A DNA stretch of 64,000 bases from an uncultured Flavobacteriales bacterium (GTDB taxonomy: Bacteria; Bacteroidota; Bacteroidia; Flavobacteriales_G; Salibacteraceae), in assembly GCA_913020435.1 (NCBI GenBank), contig CAJVZZ010000013.1, positions 32,684 through 96,683 on the forward strand, read 5' to 3'. Shown piece by piece: positions 51,901-61,460 of this stretch. The notes under the pieces are model-generated. The model was not told where the DNA came from, searched no databases, and saw only the letters and a list, made by a program, of their open reading frames with translations. The first letter of the stretch is position 1. Every line of letters starts with the position of its first letter. The position numbers were made by a program, and so were the translations under genes.

Positions 51901-53500
51901 CTACTCTATAACTCGATTTGGTAGTGTATACACATCCAATAGAATCTGTAACAATTAATTCTGAAATATAGATTCCTGAAGAATCTAAAATAATCGAATT
52001 CGTTGGATTTTTTAAATTAGAGGTATCGCCGACTTTTCCTGTTCCTAAATTCCAACTGTATGTTTTCGCTCCATTCAAGAAACATCCCGATGATTTATAT
52101 CCCAAAGTATCTTTTATACAATGATCTCCACCCGTAATAAGTATTGTTGCTCTAGAGTTAGCATATCTAACAATACTCTTAAGAACGGTATCCTTACATC
52201 CGTGAATTGTTTGAGCAACATAAGTAACCTGTCGCTGAGTCTGATTGCAATACGATAATGGAAATGTATTTGTTGTATCCAATGCATTTGTAGAAAAAAG
52301 ATTAGATCCTTGAACCCATGAATACTCCCCCTTTGTTGCTTTTGACGTTCTTGAAGAATCGTAAAAATTCACCATATTCAAATAACATGCATCTGGTTGA
52401 GTAATTCTATAATCAGCCACTATTTCTTGAACGAAAACAGTCTTTGAAATGGTATCGGTGCAAGTTGGTCCTGAAGAAGCTACCAAAACAATCGTTTTTA
52501 CACCTGGTGTTTTGAATGCAAATACAGGATCTCTTTGGGTTGAAGTATCACTTCCAATAAATGTCCATAGAAAGTTTTGAGCACCAGAAGAAGCATTCAA
52601 ATAAGAATCCGGTTGATGCAAACAAATCGTGTCACGAATAGCAAAGTCTGCTTTTGTCTTACCTATTGTTACGTATTTATCCACCGCCAAAGTATCTTTG
52701 CAGCCATTTCCATCGGTTACAATTAATCTAACATCAAATGATCCTGTTGCAGTGTAAGTGTGGGAAGGAGACTTTGCAGTTGATGTTCCTCCATCTCCAA
52801 ACGTCCAACTGAAAGTTAATGGCGCTTTTCCTGTGCTGCTACCTGTAAAAACTGAAGTTAACGGAGCCTTGCAATCCGAGCGATTTGAAGCGCTAAATAT
52901 TGCCTGAGGCTTTTCAACCACAATAATGTCTTTTCTCTCAAAAGAACCTTTACAGCCATTGGTGTCTAAGACGGTAAGTATTACGGAATAGGTTCCTTTA
53001 AATTTATAGGTGTGCGATGGATTTTTCAGACCGCTGGGCGCAGTCAAATCACCAAAATCCCAAGTCCATATACTAATCGGAGCGTCTCCTAAAGTGGTTT
53101 GATCGGTAAAGCTGGCGTTAATAGGAGGACAATTTGTGAGCTTCTGAAAATTAAAACTTACTACTGGATTTTTGAAAATGGTGATGCAGTTGGTAACTGT
53201 TTTCGTGACGGTATCAATTCCGTCGCTAACTGTTAAAGTAACTGTATACTTTCCTGCATTGGCATACACTCTAGAAGGTCTTGGATTATTTGTATTTGAA
53301 AAACCACCATTACCAAAATCCCAATTTCGATAAATTATGGTTCCACCTCCAGAACTTAAGTCTGAAAAGTTTACGCGCAATGGCTCACAACCTTTTAGAG
53401 TGTCAGCAGAGAAATCACATTTTAATTGCGCTTGAACTTGGGTATGGCTTATGAGCAAGAAAAGCAGGCAAATCGAGCAGAATAGTTGAAGGTTTTTCAT
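48989..53500 (-). CDS. Giant PKD-repeat protein with gliding-motility-type (T9SS type B) C-terminal domain
   Basis: Many PKD motifs (WDFGDG/HTY...GSFDVRLIVTD); C-terminus VAEGFTPNGDGFNDIIYPDGWGLKEILEFKVFNRWGEIVFES...GWDGYYKGE. Confidence 0.93.
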   Translation of the reverse strand: MKNLQLFCSICLLFLLISHTQVQAQLKCDFSADTLKGCEPLRVNFSDLSSGGGTIIYRNWDFGNGGFSNTNNPRPSRVYANAGKYTVTLTVSDGIDTVTKTVTNCITIFKNPVVSFNFQKLTNCPPINASFTDQTTLGDAPISIWTWDFGDLTAPSGLKNPSHTYKFKGTYSVILTVLDTNGCKGSFERKDIIVVEKPQAIFSASNRSDCKAPLTSVFTGSSTGKAPLTFSWTFGDGGTSTAKSPSHTYTATGSFDVRLIVTDGNGCKDTLAVDKYVTIGKTKADFAIRDTICLHQPDSYLNASSGAQNFLWTFIGSDTSTQRDPVFAFKTPGVKTIVLVASSGPTCTDTISKTVFVQEIVADYRITQPDACYLNMVNFYDSSRTSKATKGEYSWVQGSNLFSTNALDTTNTFPLSYCNQTQRQVTYVAQTIHGCKDTVLKSIVRYANSRATILITGGDHCIKDTLGYKSSGCFLNGAKTYSWNLGTGKVGDTSNLKNPTNSIILDSSGIYISELIVTDSIGCVYTTKSSYRVGEKPFANFKISDDTLCYKETFKFISTSTDSTKIDNYAWQFGDKQAGTGKVFEHSYDSVGVYKIILIVEDNSCYDDTTISVFVSGPAASIGNNSSSSCFLPLQQSFLLSAIGNYNRFYWDFGDSSAIDSVSINPTHLYAKQGVYEIKLKVINDTTGCTVEDKMIIQPLPVTASILKNEVGCADSVFQFDGSKSGGNIGFRFNWDFGNGQTATLNPRPKTKFSTEGIYNVRLVVTDVDSCQDTAIMQVHIMPNKPAFSLPVLNFCDGDTLRITAADSFGMHPPGPGSVNYRDYFDTINNIFTGNRNNLFYFWQRNDTDIVNNSRFYKQVMRVDTTKPKKGYVSDTMTLSLNAVDSSYHYFHRLTPDNPERYLYGDLQGCIQPTKVQIIIHDLNPIFNTDDSTVCVGQPITFQDTSQFGLSKFTWKFGDGDSSLLSGPTHAYASRGVFNATYITEASVCKDSSIIPITVQGIDSLKFYASLTDTTCYPATTYFFDQSMGDSISWRYWDFGDGRSPIRSPLKDSLTKTFTDPGEYSVKLIVETSYGCQDSITYKKYINVKGPYARFLVSDDSICVFDSVTFSLDTTNIYTYEFEWDFSDGRVDTTDNTVKELSNVYYKKGLLNPVLVYRDSALTCERAFTIPLVIEEVIAQFSIPDTIGCKPFNGIFTDQSIDGNNWTWSFGDQNASTAQNPNNVYTSDGRYTVQLIAQNTRNGCKDTAKAVIIVQPSPQVFAFGDSTVCRGDSLLLNSSGALNYRWSPISYMSNRNIRNPKVGPLATITYVVTGTDSNKCQSKDSAVVRVQQIPTITLPNDTSIIIGENFTTTARSKFGAKYRWEPISGVICDTCLKTDFDPIVSTSYTLFVTDSLGCFESSKVFYINVDEKYTVDVAEGFTPNGDGFNDIIYPDGWGLKEILEFKVFNRWGEIVFESTPAQLGWDGYYKGELQNQETYLWFVKAISISEEEITKEGFFTLFR

Positions 53501-53638
53501 CTTACATTTTCAAATATAGATAGACTCTAAATTCTTAGAGCTTAACAACGACATGCTTTCACGAATAGAACTTTTGAGTTTATTAACCAAATCAAAATGT
53601 GTGTTGTTAAATCACATTAATTCAGCAATTTTGATTTT

Positions 53639-54661
53639 ATGTGTTTCAAACATATATTAACCTTCTCCTTTTTTTTTCAGCTATTGTTTTCATATCGTGC
53701 GCTGCAATCGCAAGATGTCCACTTCAGCCAGTTTTATATGAGCCCCTTGACGATTAATCCTGCTCAAACAGGAAATATGGACGGACAATGGCGTTTTTCT
53801 GGAAACCACAGAAACCAATGGCGGACAATAGGAAAACCATTTAACACTACTGCAATCGGCTACGACAGAAATTTTTATCTGTATAATGAGCAATTATCTG
53901 GTGGATTGGTCTACTTATTTGACGAAACTGGAGGCTCTAATTTGAAAATGCATAAAATTGCATTGAGTGGAGCTTATCATAAAACGTATGATATTCATAA
54001 ATTTCACATTGGTTTTCAGCCAACATATGTCCATAAAGCTTATGACCTATCCGGAACCTCCTTCCCTTCTCAATACGATAGAAATACAGGACAATTTAAT
54101 GCCAACTTGCCAAATGGTGATCCGTTTTTAAGTGATCAAGTTAATTACTTCGATTTTAATGCAGGAATCGCTTACGGAATTGATCTCAATAAATTTAGAC
54201 CTGAAGTAGGAGTTGCTGTGTTTCATTTGAATAAACCCAATGAATCTTTTTTTGGTACTGACTATCAAGTGCCAATGCGAACTACATTTACACTTAGAGC
54301 CGATATCGATATTATGAATAATATTTCTTTATTGCCCAACATAATGTACATGGAACATGGCAAGGCGTCTGAAATTCTTTATGGAACAAATGTGCTTTTT
54401 CATTTAAAAGAAAATCAAATGGAAGCTACAGGTGTTTATGGAGGAGTGCTGCTTAGAGATGGGTTTAATAGAAATACTGATGCGGCTGTGATAATAGTTG
54501 GAATGCGATTTCCCAATTTAGATATCGGGTTCAATTATGACCTTAATATATCTGAGTTAAAAACAAGTACAGATTTAAGGGGTGCCTTCGAACTCTCAGT
54601 AATTTATACCAGTCCAAGTATGTTGCTTAAAAAAACCGCTATTCCTTGTGATCGATATTAG
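53639..54661 (+). CDS. PorP/SprF family T9SS membrane protein
   Basis: QDVHFSQFYMSPLTINPAQTGNMDGQWRFSGNHRNQWRTIGKPFNTTAIGYDR. Confidence 0.93.
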   Translation: MCFKHILTFSFFFQLLFSYRALQSQDVHFSQFYMSPLTINPAQTGNMDGQWRFSGNHRNQWRTIGKPFNTTAIGYDRNFYLYNEQLSGGLVYLFDETGGSNLKMHKIALSGAYHKTYDIHKFHIGFQPTYVHKAYDLSGTSFPSQYDRNTGQFNANLPNGDPFLSDQVNYFDFNAGIAYGIDLNKFRPEVGVAVFHLNKPNESFFGTDYQVPMRTTFTLRADIDIMNNISLLPNIMYMEHGKASEILYGTNVLFHLKENQMEATGVYGGVLLRDGFNRNTDAAVIIVGMRFPNLDIGFNYDLNISELKTSTDLRGAFELSVIYTSPSMLLKKTAIPCDRY

Positions 54662-56705
54662 ATCCATAATTACAACCCTACTCTTGACTTTTGGGCTCTT
54701 TCAACTTGTTGCCCAAGAAACGGAAATTGTTGATCTTAAAAACTCACAGCTCAAGCAGTATTATAAAAGTGCCGTAAGAGCCAACGACTATTACACCCAA
54801 ATTGATTATTTAAAAGAATTGGTAATTAGGGATGAGGGAAAATTAAAATACCACTTTCAAATTGCTCGAGCTTATGACCAAAGTCGGGACTTTCAGAGTG
54901 CACTTACCGAATATTCAAAAGCTTATTACGGAGATCAGGATAAGTATGCGGTGTGTTTGTTTCATATGGCGCGTATTATGAAAACTCGAGAGCAGTACAA
55001 ATTTGCAAAACTTTATTTAGACAAATTTGAAAAGGAAAACAAGGGTAAAAATGATGGCGATAGATACAAAAAGCTTGTAAAATCTGAACTCGCTGGAATT
55101 GAAATGGCGTTAAAAGAAGATGAAAACGATATCGAAACCGTTGAAACTCATTTAGAAAATGAAATTAATCATGCCAATATTGAATTTTCACCATTTATTA
55201 TTGATAGTACTAATTTTTGGTTTGTTGCTTTAATTAGTGATTCTGTAGTATTTAAAGTAGACAATGAAAACGGTGGCGAAATTCCTAAGCGAAAAGTTTA
55301 TCATGCCACAAAATCAGCTGGTGAATGGAAATTACAAGGTGAAGCTGATATCGCTATAAATGCTTTAAACGATAAAAACATTGGAAGTTTTACGCAATCA
55401 GAAGACGGAAATAGAATCTATTTTACTTCTTGTAAACCCAACTGGAAAAATCAAATTCGCTGTCAACTTTTTATGCTTAAAAAAGACGCCACTGGTGCCT
55501 GGAGCGAACCGCTAGAATTGCATAATGAGATAAACAGTAATAAATTCACTAACACACATCCCACAGTTGGAAAAAGCGCTAAACCCGACAGAGAAATCAT
55601 CTATTTTGTCTCTGATCGCAGCGGCGGAAAAGGCGGATTGGATATATGGTATACCCGCTATAGAATTAGCAAAGAAAGATTTGATAAACCTAGAAATTGC
55701 GGAACTAAAGTGAACACCATGGGTGAAGAAATGACACCGAGTTTCGATAATAAAAGTTATAAACTGTACTTCTCCTCTACTGGTTGGCCATCATACGGTG
55801 GGCTCGATGTCCAGTATGTTACTGGAGAGCGCAGTCGCTGGAATGATAAAGCGCAAAATGCTGGAATTGAAGTAAACTCTCCTGTTGATGATATGTATTA
55901 TCAGCTTTTTCCGAATAGAAAAGATGCATTAATAGTTTCCAATCGCGATGGTAGTATTTCTTTAAAACATCCACATTGTTGCGATGATTTATTCCTATTG
56001 GAATGGAAAAATATGATCCGACATGAACTTACTGGAACAATTAACAATGAAGAAACCAATAAACCTGAGCCCGGTGTTGAAGTTCGTTTAATCATCAGAA
56101 ATGATGAAGAAAATACTGAATACTTGGCGGATAAAGTAATTACCGATCAAAACGGGAATTATAAAATAATACTTGAAGAAAATACTGATTATCAGCTTAT
56201 TTACCACAAAGAGAAATTCTTTAATAAAGCCGATTCAACCACTACGGTTAATATAAAAGAGCCCTATGAAATTAAAAAAGACCAGACCTTAAAATCGATT
56301 CCAGATGTTGAAATCGTTATTCCTAATATTCTATATGCTTTTGACGATGCTTCGCTAAGCGGTATTGCAATGCAAACGATTGACACTTCTATTTATTTGC
56401 TTTTGCTAGAGAACCCAACACTGATTATTGAAATTGGATCTCATACGGATAACAAAGGATCGGATTCATACAACCTAACTTTGTCGCAACGCAGGGCTGA
56501 ATCGGTTATCAATTATTTACAGAAAAAAGGAATCGATAAAAAGCGAATTCTAGCAAAAGGATATGGTGAATCTAAACCCATTGCAGCTAATATGCAGACC
56601 GATGGAACAGATAATCCAACTGGCCGAGCCAAAAATAGAAGAACATCTTTTAGAGTTATTGGTGAACTTGATATTTCGGTGACCTATGACGATGATGATG
56701 ACTAA
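54648..56705 (+). CDS. OmpA-family / PorE-like protein (TPR, PD40, carboxypeptidase-like and OmpA domains)
   Basis: SDRSGGKGGLDIWY PD40 motifs; C-terminal IEIGSHTDNKGSDSYNLTLSQRRAESVINYLQKKGIDKKRI...GRAKNRRTSFRV. Confidence 0.92.
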   Translation: MIDIRSIITTLLLTFGLFQLVAQETEIVDLKNSQLKQYYKSAVRANDYYTQIDYLKELVIRDEGKLKYHFQIARAYDQSRDFQSALTEYSKAYYGDQDKYAVCLFHMARIMKTREQYKFAKLYLDKFEKENKGKNDGDRYKKLVKSELAGIEMALKEDENDIETVETHLENEINHANIEFSPFIIDSTNFWFVALISDSVVFKVDNENGGEIPKRKVYHATKSAGEWKLQGEADIAINALNDKNIGSFTQSEDGNRIYFTSCKPNWKNQIRCQLFMLKKDATGAWSEPLELHNEINSNKFTNTHPTVGKSAKPDREIIYFVSDRSGGKGGLDIWYTRYRISKERFDKPRNCGTKVNTMGEEMTPSFDNKSYKLYFSSTGWPSYGGLDVQYVTGERSRWNDKAQNAGIEVNSPVDDMYYQLFPNRKDALIVSNRDGSISLKHPHCCDDLFLLEWKNMIRHELTGTINNEETNKPEPGVEVRLIIRNDEENTEYLADKVITDQNGNYKIILEENTDYQLIYHKEKFFNKADSTTTVNIKEPYEIKKDQTLKSIPDVEIVIPNILYAFDDASLSGIAMQTIDTSIYLLLLENPTLIIEIGSHTDNKGSDSYNLTLSQRRAESVINYLQKKGIDKKRILAKGYGESKPIAANMQTDGTDNPTGRAKNRRTSFRVIGELDISVTYDDDDD

Positions 56706-56910
56706 AGATATTTCATGATAATAGCTAGTCTATTGACCTACTGAATTTATTTCAGCCGCTCCAAGCAGTATTATATCACAAGATTATAACCTCGAAGATT
56801 CGGAACAGCATGACACTGAGATTATTGTAAACCTCTGCTTTACAATCTCACTTTATTCCACAATATCAAGTTATTTTCGCGCCTTGAAATAATTTCAAAT
56901 TTCTATTTTA

Positions 56911-58248
56911 GTGAATCCCTCAGAGCAAATTTCTTATAAGAATATCCTCAGTATTGCAGTGCCTATGATGATCATGGGATTATCGATGACTGTTGTAAAT
57001 CTTACCGATACGGCTTTCCTTGGCCAATTAGGTCCAGTTGAATTAGGAGGTGCAGGAAATGCAGGCCTAACTTATATGTTATTGATAATGGTTGGCATGG
57101 GCTTCTCGTCAGGAGTGCAAATTATAATCGCTCGTCGAAATGGAGAGAAGCTCTATTTATCTATTGGAACTTTAGTGCACCATACCCTACTCTTTATGCT
57201 GCTTTATGGCGTTTTGCTTCAACTCTTTTTAATCAATGGTTTGCCAACTGTTTTGCCTTTTATTACTGAGTCTGATGCTGTGGCTTCTATAATTGAACGC
57301 TTCCTCAATTATCGATCGTGGGGATTGTATTTCAATTTTATTAATGTTACGATAATGGCATTATTGGTAGGTACGGCCAACACAAAAATCTTAGGCATTG
57401 TAACACCAATTGCGGCAGTCTTAAATATTGTCTTAGACTATACCTTGATTTTTGGAAATTGGGGGTTTCCTGCCCTTGGGGTTGAAGGTGCGGCTATAGC
57501 CTCAAATATTGCTGAGGGAGCAAGTAGCGTATTGCTTGTTCTTTACCTCATTTTCTCCTATCCGCACCAGAAGTATGAGTTGTTCTCCAAGCTAAAAATT
57601 CAGTTGAGTGTTTACCAAAATATTCTAAAAACTGCTAGCCCACTAATGATTCAAAACTTTGTTTCCTTCTTCTCTTGGTTTGCATTTTTTATGCTGATCG
57701 AAGGACTTGGGGAGCGCGAATTGGCGGCCTCTCACATTTCTAGAAGTATTTATATGGTGCTTATTATTCCTGTATTTGGTTTGGGCGATGCCGCCAATTC
57801 ATTGACGGGAAACCTAATGGGAGAGAATAGATCGGATTTAGTATTAAAAATGGTGGGCAGAGTTTGTTTGCTTAGTATTGGGTTTGCAGTATTGTTTCAA
57901 CCCATAATCTGGTTTGGAGGAATGCACTTACTAACGCCTTTTTCAAGTGATACTGAAACCTTGAATTTGGCGCTTCCTGTGCTCCAAGTAATCGCTTTTG
58001 TATTGTTTGTGTTTGGTGTTGTAATCGTTGGTTTCAGAGCTGTTTCAGGAACAGGAAGAACCTTAACAGCTTTATTTATTGAAGTGGTAGTCGTTTCCTT
58101 TTACCTCATGGTAACTTATTATTTGACTACCAAAAGCGGAATTGAATTGTATGAAGTGTGGTATGCCGAATTTGCCTATTTCATTGCCTTTGGCCTTCTT
58201 ATTTTTGGCTACTTATGGAAAGGGGATTGGCAATCTTCTAAAGTTTAA
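56911..58248 (+). CDS. MATE family efflux transporter
   Basis: GTG start; IAVPMMIMGLSMTVVNLTDTAFLGQLGPVELGGAGNAG; 12-TM pattern. Confidence 0.92.
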   Translation: MNPSEQISYKNILSIAVPMMIMGLSMTVVNLTDTAFLGQLGPVELGGAGNAGLTYMLLIMVGMGFSSGVQIIIARRNGEKLYLSIGTLVHHTLLFMLLYGVLLQLFLINGLPTVLPFITESDAVASIIERFLNYRSWGLYFNFINVTIMALLVGTANTKILGIVTPIAAVLNIVLDYTLIFGNWGFPALGVEGAAIASNIAEGASSVLLVLYLIFSYPHQKYELFSKLKIQLSVYQNILKTASPLMIQNFVSFFSWFAFFMLIEGLGERELAASHISRSIYMVLIIPVFGLGDAANSLTGNLMGENRSDLVLKMVGRVCLLSIGFAVLFQPIIWFGGMHLLTPFSSDTETLNLALPVLQVIAFVLFVFGVVIVGFRAVSGTGRTLTALFIEVVVVSFYLMVTYYLTTKSGIELYEVWYAEFAYFIAFGLLIFGYLWKGDWQSSKV

Positions 58249-58257
58249 ATTATAATA

Positions 58258-59202
58258 ATGAAAATTGTATTTATAGGAACTCCCGAATTTGCAGTAGCAT
58301 CACTTGAAGCGCTTATTGCAGCTGGTGAAGATATTGTTGGAGTAATAACTGCTCCAGACAAACCTGCAGGACGAGGAAAAAAACTTCAAGGCTCTGCCGT
58401 AAAACTCTGTGCCGTAAAGCACGATTTAACGCTTTTGCAGCCAACTAACCTTAAAGATCTAGATTTTCTTGGCGCGCTTAAAGCATTAAATGCAGACTTG
58501 CAGATTGTAGTTGCTTTTAGAATGATGCCCGAAGCAGTTTGGAATATGCCAAAATTGGGTACTTTTAATCTTCATGGTAGTTTGCTGCCGCAGTATCGTG
58601 GTGCTGCGCCTATTAATTGGGCAATTATGAATGGAGAAAAAGAGACCGGCGTTACTACCTTCTTTTTGAAACATGAAATTGATACGGGTTCTATTATCGA
58701 TCAGGAAAAAGCAGCGATTGGGTCAGATGAAAATGTTGGCGATGTATACACCCGATTGATGCACATAGGCGCAAGCTTGGTAGTAAGAACTGTTGGTCGA
58801 ATAAAAGAAGACAACTATACACTAACCAACCAAGAAGATCTGCTGACGCAATTACCTGCGGTAAAAGATGCCCCTAAACTGAATAAAGAAATTTGTAATA
58901 TAGACTGGAATCAACCTATAGAGCAGTTGCACAATCATATCAGAGGATTGAGTCCTTACCCTTGCGCATTTACGAGTGTATTGGTAGATGATAGTGTTTT
59001 AAAACTAAAACTCTATTCTTCCTCAATCAGTAAGGAGTTCGAAAGTAAACAGCCTAAAATTGTATTAGAAAAAAAGCGGCTTGGGGTAAGCAACTCGAGT
59101 GGAACAATTTGGATAAATGAATTGCAATTGGAAGGTAAAAAACGAATGGATACTGCGAGTTTTTTAGCTGGATTAAAATCAAAAATTACGTTGAACTTAT
59201 GA
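58258..59202 (+). CDS. fmt: Methionyl-tRNA formyltransferase
   Basis: MKIVFIGTPEFAVASLEALI; GTFNLHGSLLPQYRGAAPINWAIMNGEKETGVTTFF. Confidence 0.96.
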   Translation: MKIVFIGTPEFAVASLEALIAAGEDIVGVITAPDKPAGRGKKLQGSAVKLCAVKHDLTLLQPTNLKDLDFLGALKALNADLQIVVAFRMMPEAVWNMPKLGTFNLHGSLLPQYRGAAPINWAIMNGEKETGVTTFFLKHEIDTGSIIDQEKAAIGSDENVGDVYTRLMHIGASLVVRTVGRIKEDNYTLTNQEDLLTQLPAVKDAPKLNKEICNIDWNQPIEQLHNHIRGLSPYPCAFTSVLVDDSVLKLKLYSSSISKEFESKQPKIVLEKKRLGVSNSSGTIWINELQLEGKKRMDTASFLAGLKSKITLNL

Positions 59203-59609
59203 TTAGAACAACAGTGATGTTTGCCTTATTTGCGCTGTTTGGAACAATCAGTATTGCACAAGAACAAGTTAACTTAGATGTGCTTAAAAATACGTCACCC
59301 GATCACAACGTTAATGTACATGCATTGTGCTCGGACAAATTTGAATCTTCCTATGTGATTTGGGTTCAAGATTCTGTAAAACCGCATTACCACAAACAGC
59401 ATACTGAACTGATTTATGTGTTAGAAGGTAAAGGACGATTTTATATTGGTGACACCAGTTATTTGATAAAACCAGGGGACTTTTTTAGAATACCTCAAGG
59501 AAAAATTCATTCGCTAAAAAATACGACTCCACACGAGATAAAAGTGATCAGCATTCAAACTCCTGAATTTAAGGGCAAGGATAGGTTTTGGATGGATAAG
59601 CAGGAGTAA
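59199..59609 (+). CDS. Exported cupin-domain protein
   Basis: PHYHKQHTELIYVLEGKGRFYIGDTSYLIKPGDFFRIPQGKIHSLKN; signal peptide. Confidence 0.88.
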   Translation: MIRTTVMFALFALFGTISIAQEQVNLDVLKNTSPDHNVNVHALCSDKFESSYVIWVQDSVKPHYHKQHTELIYVLEGKGRFYIGDTSYLIKPGDFFRIPQGKIHSLKNTTPHEIKVISIQTPEFKGKDRFWMDKQE

Positions 59610-59654
59610 CTGTCTCCTTTCTGTTATTTAAATCACCTTTTTATTTTTATACTA

Positions 59655-59752
59655 CCCCTGATTAAAAATCAGGCCTATAACTCCACTTGTGAGCAAGTTG
59701 TAGTTTATACTATCCATTATAGACCAGCGCTCGATAACGATAATCGCGCTAC
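59655..59752. repeat. Composite multi-hairpin intergenic element
   Basis: CCTGATT-aaa-AATCAGG (59657-59673); imperfect AACTCCACTTG/CAAGTTGTAGTT; AGCGCTCGAT..ATCGCGCT (59726-59750). Confidence 0.45.
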
Positions 59753-59787
59753 AAATGATGCACCTCTTTTTTTGATAGATTTCGTGG

Positions 59788-60141
59788 CTAGCGTTTTCTA
59801 ACAATTAGAATTTCATCGTCTGAGAATTCCATCCATGCCAAGTCATAATTATAATGGAAGGTTTTTCCTTGAGAATTAACGTGGAAATGAGTCAAATACT
59901 TGAAGCGAAATTTCTTTTTCTCCAATACAATTCGAGGTACTTTTTTTTGAGTTCCATTTTTTCCAATAATTTCTAAAAGGATGGATCGATTGCGGTGAAG
60001 AATACTATCAATTTCGAGTGTTTCAATGTCGGTTGCATTTCGCAGATTTACGTGATAATAGTTTTTACACTTAACGGAGCAGAATATTTTATCTGCTCTA
60101 CCTACTATCGATTTTTTACAAATTTTACACTTTAATCTCAT
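59788..60141 (-). CDS. Small protein with N-terminal C4-type zinc ribbon, divergent from the recombinase
   Basis: CKICKKSIVGRADKIFCSVKCKNYYHVNLR (two CxxC-type knuckles); minus-strand TATATTTG motif upstream (60152-60159). Confidence 0.65.
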   Translation of the reverse strand: MRLKCKICKKSIVGRADKIFCSVKCKNYYHVNLRNATDIETLEIDSILHRNRSILLEIIGKNGTQKKVPRIVLEKKKFRFKYLTHFHVNSQGKTFHYNYDLAWMEFSDDEILIVRKR

Positions 60142-60258
60142 AATACTCTAGCAAATATAGGACTTTAGTTCTTATTCGTTTATAACGGTTAAAAATGACT
60201 ATTAATTAAAATGATTTTGTTTTGAGGAGATTTGTTGCTTTTTTTACAAAAAAAAACC

Positions 60259-61389
60259 ATGGAACCAAAAGCCAAATATGTAACCTTAAAGCATCTACTA
60301 ATTGAAAACCAAAAAAAAATTGGACTCCAATTTTACCCCAATAAATTGATTCAAACTGTTGTAAAAGGACTCCCAAAACCTAAGTGGAGCAAGGAATACA
60401 ATATGGCTTACGTTGAAAATACACCTAATAATCTGAATCTAATTTTTAAAGATTTTAAAGGTGTAGCTTGGGTGAATTGCAGTAACTTTTTCCCAAAGCA
60501 TGTACCGACCAAACAAAACGTAGTTGCTTCTGTTGATCATTACCGAAATAGAAAACTGGCTAATGACTACCGACCTTGTCCAGAAGAATTCTTGCAAAAA
60601 CTAGAACTAAAGCACTATGCATTAAACACTTCCAAGGTCTACATTGGAATGTTTGAGCACTTTATCAATTATTTTAAAGAAATAGAACTTTTAGAAATTG
60701 ATGAAGAGATGATAAGAGGTTACTTGCAAACTCTTGTAATTGAAAAAAAATCAGATTCCTACATCAACCAAATGATCAATAGCGTAAAGTTCTACTATGA
60801 AGTGGTCCTGGGCATGCCGAATCGTTTTTACTCGGTTGAACGGCCAAGAAAAAGAGAAACCTTACCTAAAGTAATTAGCAAAGAAGAAGTGAAACTAATA
60901 ATAGAAAATACCAATAACATAAAACATAAGTGTATTGTGAGTTTACTGTATTCGGCAGGACTGCGAAGAGGTGAACTAATTGACCTTAAACTTAACGATA
61001 TTGACAGTAAAAGAATGGTAATTAATGTAAGGCAGGGCAAAGGAAACAAGGATAGAATAACGCTATTAAGCCCTTCTGTATTAGAAGATTTACGAGCCTA
61101 TTTTATAGAATGGAAGCCGAAAATGTACTTGTTTGAAGGACAGAGCGGAAATAAATATAGCGCACAAAGTGTGGCCAAAGTTGTGAAAAACGCCGCAAAA
61201 AAAGCAAAAATAAAGGTGGATATTACCCCACATATACTGAGACATAGTTTTGCTACTCACCTACTTGAAAACGGAACTAACATTCGGTATATCCAAGCTT
61301 TACTTGGGCACTCAAGTACCAAGACCACAGAGATTTACACGCATGTTGCTACCAATAATATTCAAGCGATAAAAAGCCCTTTGGATTAA
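60259..61389 (+). CDS. Tyrosine recombinase/integrase (non-IntI) with ~90-aa extra N-terminal domain
   Basis: GLRRGELIDL (R), GKGNKDR (K), HILRHSFATHLLE (HxxR), LGHSSTKTTEIYTHV (H, Y). The IntI-specific insertion between box I and box II is absent. Likely start 60259. Confidence 0.9.
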   Translation: MEPKAKYVTLKHLLIENQKKIGLQFYPNKLIQTVVKGLPKPKWSKEYNMAYVENTPNNLNLIFKDFKGVAWVNCSNFFPKHVPTKQNVVASVDHYRNRKLANDYRPCPEEFLQKLELKHYALNTSKVYIGMFEHFINYFKEIELLEIDEEMIRGYLQTLVIEKKSDSYINQMINSVKFYYEVVLGMPNRFYSVERPRKRETLPKVISKEEVKLIIENTNNIKHKCIVSLLYSAGLRRGELIDLKLNDIDSKRMVINVRQGKGNKDRITLLSPSVLEDLRAYFIEWKPKMYLFEGQSGNKYSAQSVAKVVKNAAKKAKIKVDITPHILRHSFATHLLENGTNIRYIQALLGHSSTKTTEIYTHVATNNIQAIKSPLD

Positions 61390-61414
61390 ATATATTTGTG
61401 TTTGATACAAAGCG

Positions 61415-61452
61415 GATATATCTACCGGTGGATATATCGAATTGTTAGCAGC
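61415..61452. repeat. attC/attI-like site 1 at the integrase-cassette 1 junction
   Basis: GATATATC-T-ACCGGT-G-GATATATC palindrome (61415-61438) followed by GAATT-GTTAGCAGC (61444-61452). Confidence 0.5.
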
Positions 61453-61460
61453 AACCTAAA

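Noticed and set aside
60259-61389. Canonical class integron integrase IntI
   Set aside because: Tyrosine recombinase residues are present but the IntI-specific insertion is missing, the N-terminal domain differs, and gene orientation relative to the cassettes is not that of intI.
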